DNA from: Paenibacillus brasilensis
GTDB taxonomy: Bacteria; Bacillota; Bacilli; Paenibacillales; Paenibacillaceae
Assembly (NCBI RefSeq): GCF_009363115.1
Contig: NZ_CP045298.1
Coordinates: 558,001-622,000, forward strand
Direction: 5' to 3'
DNA length: 64,000 bases
A program made the position numbers and the translations under genes. The notes under the pieces are model-generated. The model was given only the letters and a program-made list of their open reading frames with translations, did no database searches and was not told the origin of the DNA. Within the stretch, counting starts at the first letter, position 1; the number at the start of each line of letters is the position of its first letter. Positions 58,435 through 64,000 of the stretch are shown piece by piece.

Positions 58435-59143
58435 CAAATAAAAAGCGTTCTCGTTAGAAATGAAATTATTCCAACGATTCGTCAGGCTTCACATGAGAAA
58501 ACAGTCGTCATTCCAATTCTCAACTCGTTAACAGCGGGGGGGAAAGTTGTCTGAGGCTCTTCCTAATCATACCGTTATCGCGGATGTATTTATATTAGCG
58601 CTTATGTCTCTGCACAAGACAAAATTACACAAGGGATTAAAATTTTTTGAGTTGTGTTTGGGCCAATAACGGATGCTTCGTCGGACTTTGAATTGCTACA
58701 CAGGGCCAAGGAGGATCTAGACAATTCCGGAATAGAGGGTGTCTTATCAGACGATATTCGCCGCGATGTGTTACGTAAATTTGCATTTACTTCCGCCTAT
58801 GCGTCCGTAAGTGCCTATTATTACGATCATGAAGCAAGCGAGTTGCAGAAGGACGGGGAGTACAGATCGATGATGATCGAGCTCTTAGAAGAAATTCAGA
58901 CGTTAGCAAACAAGGCTGATATTCAACTAATTAGAGATCTGGTTTAGGAAAATATTGAGTTTTTGTCAGGGCTTGCTTCGGATACTACAGCTTTCTTGCA
59001 AAAGGATCTTAAAAAGGGAATCAGTGGTGAAACTGAAGAACTAATTTTCGATGGTTGTTCAGATTGCTGAAAAATATCAAGTGGATCTTCCCAATTATCG
59101 TCGTATTGATGAACACTTTGGATTTAAAGCACAGTGTCGCTAA
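58435..59143 (+). pseudogene. 2-dehydropantoate 2-reductase (ApbA/PanE) remnant
   Basis: Pieces in several frames rebuild an ApbA/PanE-type protein: VRNEIIPTIRQASHEKTVVIPILNSLTAGGKV, then FGPITDASSDFELLHRAKEDLDNSGIEGVLSDDIRRDVLRKFAFTSAYASVSAYY (landmarks), a TAG near 58945, NIEFLSGLASDTTAFLQKDLKKGISGETEELIF, and finally QIAEKYQVDLPNYRRIDEHFGF to TAA. The NADP-binding N-terminus is missing. Clearly inactive. Confidence 0.75.
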
Positions 59144-59404
59144 AGATACATCACACCTTGGTATTCAGCTTGGGACCAAGTTGACGGACGTTTCCGTTGA
59201 ACTAACGGGGAACGTTTGTTCAATAAATGAACAGCAGTCTAGGACTATATTATCTAGTCCATGGCTGCTGCATTTTCGTTTTAGGGGGCAGTCTATCCTG
59301 AAAATATCGCTTCGTAGAACACCTAAAAAAGGCAACAAGAAAGCGACCCTCCGGCAAACAAAAAAATAGCCAGGGGCATTAGTAATGTATGGTTTGCATA
59401 ACGA

Positions 59405-60570
59405 TCAGGAAGCTGCCGTATTCACAGTAATTGATACACCTAATGACTCCAGTTTCTTAATGGAATGCTTGATGATCACATCCCGTTTTCGTTTCTCGTA
59501 GTAGGTTGGACCTAGCTCGATGTAGGGTTGTTTCCGCTTAAGAATATAGTAAACCATAGATAATATACTGTGTGCTACTGCAACCGTCGCTCGGTTAGCT
59601 CCCCGACGCGCGGAAATCCGATGATACTGGCTGGATAAATACGTTTCTTTTGTTCTAGCCGCAGCCTTCGCAGCTTCTACAAGCGTACTTCGGAGTTTCT
59701 TATTTCCTTTTCGCGTCTTGCCGGACAATCGTTTTCCGGCGCCTTCATTCTGACCCGGACACAGCCCTGCCCAAGAACATAAATGGGCGGCGGAAGGATA
59801 CTGATTCATATTAGAGCCAATTTCGGCTAGAATAGTCTCTGCTGTTCTTCGTGCCACACCTGGGATGGTGTCAAGCAGTTCCAAGTCTTCATCAAAAGGG
59901 AGCATGCGCTTTTTAATTTCCTCATCCAACCTGCCAATCTCTTCGTCCAAATAATCGACGTGACGGAGCTGAGCTCCCAGTATCAGTTTCTGATGAGGGC
60001 CCATTAAGCCGTTCAATGCTCGCTTCAAATCCGCTTTTTTGCTTTTCAACTTTCGTTTTGCAAGATCAGATAAAGCTTCAGGATCGGTTTCGCCAGCAAT
60101 CATCGCCTCAATCATTGCACGTCCTGATTTCCCAAGCACATTGCTGGCAACCGAGGAAAGCTTGATGTTTGCTCCTTCCAGCACCTTTTGAATGCGGCTG
60201 ACTTCCCGAGCTCGCGATTTGGGATAAAGCTACCCTTCAATAGACCATGCCGGAGCAATCCAGCAATCCATTCCGCGTCTTTGACGTCAGTCTTGCGTCC
60301 CGGAACATTCTTGATGTGCTGGGCATTCACAACAAGAGTCTCAATCTCCTCAAGCTCCAACAGGTTGTAGATTGGTTTCCAATATGCTCCAGTGCTTTCC
60401 ATCGCTACATGAGTGCATTCCTTGGCTTTGAGCCAATCTACAAGCAAAATTAAATCGTCGGTCATCGTGCCAAACGTACGGATTTCTTTACCTTCAGGCG
60501 TGATGGTGCAGGCAACGATGTTCTTTTTATGAACGTCAAGTCCGCACACATGACTGTAAACAACGTCCAT
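59405..60570 (-). pseudogene. IS110-family transposase, frameshifted
   Basis: From the ATG at 60570 (GGAGAAGG upstream): MDVVYSHVCGLDVHKKNIVACTI (DEDD-type N-terminal Asp), [14 protein letters not shown] and [30 protein letters not shown]. Near 60205 a short deletion shifts the frame. The second part (from about 60184) has [28 protein letters not shown] and the IS110 C-terminal domain LDTIPGVARRTAETILAEIGSN...WAGLCPGQNESAG-type block with the catalytic Ser. Element ends not determined; IS110 elements lack inverted repeats. Confidence 0.85.
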
Positions 60571-60824
60571 TCGTAGCCTTCTCCTTACGGCAGCAAGATT
60601 GAAGGGGCTGGTGCAACAACCACATATGGTTATTCTATCCTGCGTGCTTCCAAATTCGGAGCAACAATCTGTGGTGCACCTGGTCGTTAGGGTCAGTCTA
60701 ATACTCGGGCTCGAAGCACCATTGACTGCCGACCTGCCTTCGCCAGCCGTAAGTAAATTATATCGCATGCCTACCATTTTCATCATCTGATGGTGCTGCG
60801 TTAGCGGCATGGGCGTCTAATACT

Positions 60825-61406
60825 TTATTTTCCTAAGACACCGGGAAGAATTTTCTCATTTTTTTCAAATAACTTCTCTAACTGAATGGCCATGAACTCA
60901 GACGAGTGCGGCATGCCTTGCTCCACCCACCATTCGATCATTCCAATGAAAGCGGAGGTCATAAATTGAGCACTCAGCTCGTTGGAGATCTCCGTCTTCG
61001 TTCCCAGATTCCGATCCAACTTGTTTTTCATATTAACAGAAATGACTTTTGTCAAATGCTTTCGAAATACAGCTGCCTTATGCGTAGCAAACATAGCCGT
61101 AAAAAAGGCTATGTTTTCTTTTAAATATTCGAAAAGCGGGGTTAACTCGTCACGCATCCGCGCGCCACTGTCTGGATTGCAAAAGCCAATCATGTTTTGG
61201 ATATGTTCCGCTATCAAATGATCGAGCAAGTCGTATTTGTCGCTGTAATGCAAGTATACGGTGCCTCGGTTCACGTTCGCCAAGTCTGCGATGTCATTGA
61301 TCGTGATGCTTTCTATATTCTTCGTATAAAAAAGTGCTAAGAAAGCCTGGTGAATTGCCTTTTTTGTTTTTATTACTCTTCGATCTACTTTTACCTTGTC
61401 CACCAT
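60825..61406 (-). CDS. TetR-family regulator
   Basis: 193 residues from the ATG at 61406 (GAGGAGGG upstream). HTH SITINDIADLANVNRGTVYLHYSDKYDLLDHL and C-terminal IGMIEWWVEQGMPHSSEFMAIQLEKLF, closely matching the TetR at 11978-12547. Divergent from an SDR gene with a 20-bp operator between them. Confidence 0.9.
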   Translation of the reverse strand: MVDKVKVDRRVIKTKKAIHQAFLALFYTKNIESITINDIADLANVNRGTVYLHYSDKYDLLDHLIAEHIQNMIGFCNPDSGARMRDELTPLFEYLKENIAFFTAMFATHKAAVFRKHLTKVISVNMKNKLDRNLGTKTEISNELSAQFMTSAFIGMIEWWVEQGMPHSSEFMAIQLEKLFEKNEKILPGVLGK

Positions 61407-61527
61407 CTTCGATGCCCTCCTCAAGATAATCGACACTTTGGATTAAATGTCGCTTATACGATAATACCTCTGAGATTAACCATTGAATTCTACCCTCTGC
61501 CCCATATAATAATGAATATACGATAAT

Positions 61528-61547
61528 TAATCAACACATGTTGATTA
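61528..61547. promoter_or_regulatory. TetR operator
   Basis: TAATCAACA-CA-TGTTGATTA, an almost perfect 20-bp inverted repeat between the divergent TetR and SDR genes, using the same TGTTGA half-site as the module at 12.6 kb. Confidence 0.8.
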
Positions 61548-61582
61548 TTATTGAATAAATTGATATAGCAGGGTGAGTGTAC

Positions 61583-62326
61583 ATGGAAAATCTTCAATCG
61601 AAGGTAATCATCATTACGGGAGCTTCGAGCGGAATTGGAGAAGCAACGGCGAAGCTGCTGGCGACATCCGGAGCCAAGGTTGTATTGGCGGCTCGGAGAG
61701 AGGATAAGCTGCGGCTTTTGACGGATGAAATCAGAGGTGCAGGCGGGGAAGCCGTTTTTCAAAAAGCCGACGTGACCTCACGTGAGGATATGCAGAATCT
61801 CGCTCAATTGGCTATGGAAACCTATGGGCGAATTGACGTATTGGTGAACAATGCCGGCATTATGCCGAATTCTCGTCTGAACGAATTGAAGGTCGATGAG
61901 TGGGACCGCATGATCGACGTTAACGTCAAAGGCGTGCTCTATGCCATCGCCGCCGTCTTGCCCATCATGCAGACCCAGAAATCGGGGCACGTTATAAATG
62001 TTTCTTCCATATCCGGTCATATCATCGTCCCCACCACAGCCGTATATAGCGCCACGAAGTTTGCGGTAAGAGCGATTTCGGAAGGATTGCGGCAGGAGGA
62101 ATCCCCCGAGTTCGGCATCCGCTCCACCATTATTTCCCCCGGTGTCGTGAAGACCGAATTGCTGAATAGCGTCACCAGTCCCGAAGTCATCGGTATGTCC
62201 GATTGGATTCGCAGCCTTAGCATTTCTCCGGACCGAATCGCCCATGCGATTGCGTACGCGATCAACGAGCCGGACGACACTTCAATCAACGAAATGATTA
62301 TCCGTCCGACGATTCAGTCTTCGTAA
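61583..62326 (+). CDS. Short-chain dehydrogenase/reductase
   Basis: 247 residues. TGASSGIGEATAKLL, NNAGIM, S and YSATKFA (Tyr-x3-Lys), then ISPGVVKTELL. AGGGTGAG lies 5-6 bases before the ATG. NAD(P)-dependent oxidoreductase, predicted target of the divergent TetR. The next gene follows after 61 bp, probably as one operon. Confidence 0.9.
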   Translation: MENLQSKVIIITGASSGIGEATAKLLATSGAKVVLAARREDKLRLLTDEIRGAGGEAVFQKADVTSREDMQNLAQLAMETYGRIDVLVNNAGIMPNSRLNELKVDEWDRMIDVNVKGVLYAIAAVLPIMQTQKSGHVINVSSISGHIIVPTTAVYSATKFAVRAISEGLRQEESPEFGIRSTIISPGVVKTELLNSVTSPEVIGMSDWIRSLSISPDRIAHAIAYAINEPDDTSINEMIIRPTIQSS

Positions 62327-62387
62327 GCATAGATACATCTACATCGATTCGAATTGCATCACTTCATCCCTGAGGAGGACATTTAAG

Positions 62388-63209
62388 ATGAGTAAGGTAT
62401 GGTTTATTACAGGAAGTTCCAAGGGCTTCGGAAGACATTTTGTCGAACAGTTGATCGAAAAAGAGGATAAGGTGGTCGCCACGGCGCGAAACCCGCAAGC
62501 GCTGGCTGATTTGAAAAGCAAAGCTCCCGAACAAGTGCATCTGGTCGCTCTGGATGTGACGGACAAAGCGCAAGTTGAACAAGCGGTGAAGGAAGCGGTT
62601 AAGGCGTTCGGCACGATTGATATCGTCGTGAACAATGCCGGCTACGCGCTAAGTGCCATGCTGGAGGAAGCATCGGACGAGCAAATCCGGCATCAATTCG
62701 AAGTCAATGTGTTCGGCTTGCTCCATGTGGTTCGCGCTACGCTCCCCATATTCCGGCGTCAACGCTCCGGTCACTATATCAACATGTCGTCCTTCCTTGG
62801 AACGATGGGCGTACCGATGGTCGGATACTACTCGGCGACGAAATTCGCGGTCGAAGGCATCTCTGAGTCCATGTCCCGCGAGCTTCAGCCGTTCGGAATC
62901 AAAACTACCGCCGTGGAACCAAGCCAATTCGCTACGGACTTCGCCGGCAGTTCGATGGTGCTCGCCGACAGAATGCCCGAATACGACATTGTATACGAAT
63001 CGATGGAAAAAAGCGGAATGGTTTGGACGCCCGGAGATCCTGCCAAAGGGGTTAAGGCGATCATTTCGATGTCGGAGAGTTCCGAACCTCCCGTTCACTT
63101 CCCAGTAGGTGCCGACGCGACCTACGGTACCCGGCAAAACTTCCAAGGCAGAATCGACGAAGCAGTAGCCTGGGAAGCGCTGGCGCTGAACACCGCCATT
63201 GAGGCGTAA
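62388..63209 (+). CDS. Short-chain dehydrogenase/reductase
   Basis: 273 residues. TGSSKGFGRHFVEQL, NNAGYA, S and YYSATKFAVEG (Tyr-x3-Lys), then VEPSQFATDF, a layout common in ketoreductase-type oxidoreductases of the YkvO/FabG group. GAGGAGG before the ATG. Second gene of the TetR-controlled pair. Confidence 0.9.
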   Translation: MSKVWFITGSSKGFGRHFVEQLIEKEDKVVATARNPQALADLKSKAPEQVHLVALDVTDKAQVEQAVKEAVKAFGTIDIVVNNAGYALSAMLEEASDEQIRHQFEVNVFGLLHVVRATLPIFRRQRSGHYINMSSFLGTMGVPMVGYYSATKFAVEGISESMSRELQPFGIKTTAVEPSQFATDFAGSSMVLADRMPEYDIVYESMEKSGMVWTPGDPAKGVKAIISMSESSEPPVHFPVGADATYGTRQNFQGRIDEAVAWEALALNTAIEA

Positions 63210-63385
63210 GTATATGTTGTCTGCCATCCAATACGAAGGAAACCTATTCGCAAGTTCGTGCCATATGCAATGTGGATAGTACAGAAGAACCGATAGGGGT
63301 GGCTTTCTTCTATTAAAATTAAAAGCAAAAAAACAAAATATTCCCACAATATATTACTAGAAAACCAGGTTGGGACCTTAGAAAG

Positions 63386-63411
63386 TAAAAGGGAGCCTGT
63401 TTGTGGCTCCC
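63386..63411 (-). terminator. Terminator of the chemotaxis receptor gene
   Basis: GGGAGCC-TGTTTGT-GGCTCCC with T4 on the minus strand, about 50 bases after the stop at 63464. Confidence 0.75.
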
Positions 63412-63463
63412 CAACATTGAAATCAGCCCTTCATAGGGAATACCACTCTCCCTACTGGCTTCG

Positions 63464-64000
63464 TTAAATTTTAAAGCCTTCGACCAGTTCATTCAGTCGG
63501 GCAGCGCTTCCCTTCACCTGATCGGACTGCTGTGCCACTTCAAGAGACTTTTCCGCCGAAGAAACCATATTCTCAGCAATGTGCTGGGTAGAAACGGCGG
63601 ATTGTTCACTGGCTGTTGCGATCTCATGGATCGCTCTCACCATGGTTTGGATCGTTGCATTCACCTGCTTAGAGGTAGCGTTCAAATCATTAACTGTATT
63701 CGTATGCTCAACGACATCATTGTAATATTGTTCTGCCGTATCCTCCAGCAGCTGATAATCCTTGCCCACCTGGGCTTGCAGGAAGTGCAGCAATTCTTCA
63801 GCATTAGTTGTCAGATTGGCTACAGATTGTACAACCTCTTGCGTAACACTCTGGATTTGGTCCACCGCCTGCCTGGACCCATCTGCCAACTTGCGAATCT
63901 CGTTAGCCACAACCGCAAATCCCCGGCCTGACTCACCGGCACGAGCCGCTTCAATGGATGCATTTAGAGCCAGCAAATTACGTTTGCGCCGTTATTTCCA
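63464..64000 (-). CDS. Methyl-accepting chemotaxis protein, C-terminal part
   Basis: The C-terminal signalling domain: [33 protein letters not shown] (landmark), then a long coiled tail ending NELVEGFKI. Reading on past 63976, the expected sequence [13 protein letters not shown] is preserved except for one extra T within 63977-63981, which shifts the frame. The gene continues beyond the window. Either a frameshift mutation or a sequencing error. Confidence 0.8.

Noticed and set aside
60571..60810. Upstream extension of the IS110 frame
   Set aside because: The strong ribosome site and the conserved MDVV start at 60570 make the first 80 codons non-coding.
1..64000. tRNA or rRNA genes
   Set aside because: No cloverleaf with TTC/anticodon features or rRNA segment was found; the cloverleaf-like attC folds lack tRNA consensus bases.

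Overview
The window looks like chromosomal DNA of a Gram-positive, spore-forming Bacillota, most likely a Paenibacillus. The evidence is strong AGGAGG-type ribosome sites with frequent TTG/GTG starts, a family of large methyl-accepting chemotaxis proteins, an exosporium-type protein, and protein families common in Bacillus/Paenibacillus. The genus is inferred; no rRNA or tRNA gene was seen.

Layout. (1) 1-2208: ordinary chromosome, with the end of an EamA transporter, an SseA-type sulfurtransferase and a YdeI-type protein. (2) 2.3-46.9 kb: a long array of about 48 related but non-identical imperfect inverted repeats of about 95-170 bp (full, degenerate or partial). They separate mostly single-gene units, nearly all on the minus strand. 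Read on the minus strand, each repeat starts NNNTAAC and ends ACGTTANNN, as integron attC sites do. The three variable bases at the right end of one repeat are complementary to those at the left end of the next in 27 of 35 adjacent pairs I could read. Each cassette therefore carries its own matching pair of ends. (3) 46961-47959: a tyrosine recombinase directly upstream of the array and reading towards it, with a candidate attI just after its stop codon. It ends in SPLD as integron integrases do. It lacks the IntI-specific insertion and has an extra N-terminal domain. (4) 48.3-64 kb: ordinary chromosome, with a chemotaxis receptor, a Fur-box-controlled siderophore-binding lipoprotein, CueP, an ADP-ribosylglycohydrolase/GNAT pair, DUF1697, a TetR/Old-Yellow-Enzyme module, decayed genes, a broken IS110, a TetR/SDR/SDR module and the end of a second chemotaxis receptor.

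I interpret region 2+3 as a large sedentary chromosomal integron, or an independently evolved integron-like system, in a Gram-positive host. Its most unusual feature is the repeat fold. An outer stem encloses three separate hairpin arms, and the arms covary between sites. Cassettes encode acetyltransferases, methyltransferases, DinB proteins, candidate defence nucleases (Zn-ribbon/PD-(D/E)XK, Mrr-like, two HNH), a RelA/SpoT synthetase, TRADD-N-associated and YEATS-associated membrane proteins, an Imm1-type immunity protein, a CPBP protease, a type I toxin-antitoxin locus, three divergent XRE/small-protein modules, a SatA-like streptothricin acetyltransferase and many proteins I do not recognise. 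The recombinase-distal end (2.7-10.5 kb) has decayed sites and broken genes, and the proximal end is well preserved, as expected if new cassettes enter beside the recombinase. Several cassette genes carry a single in-frame stop or frameshift.

Limits: no folding, alignment or database search could be run. Family names come from motif recognition, and site boundaries were read by eye.
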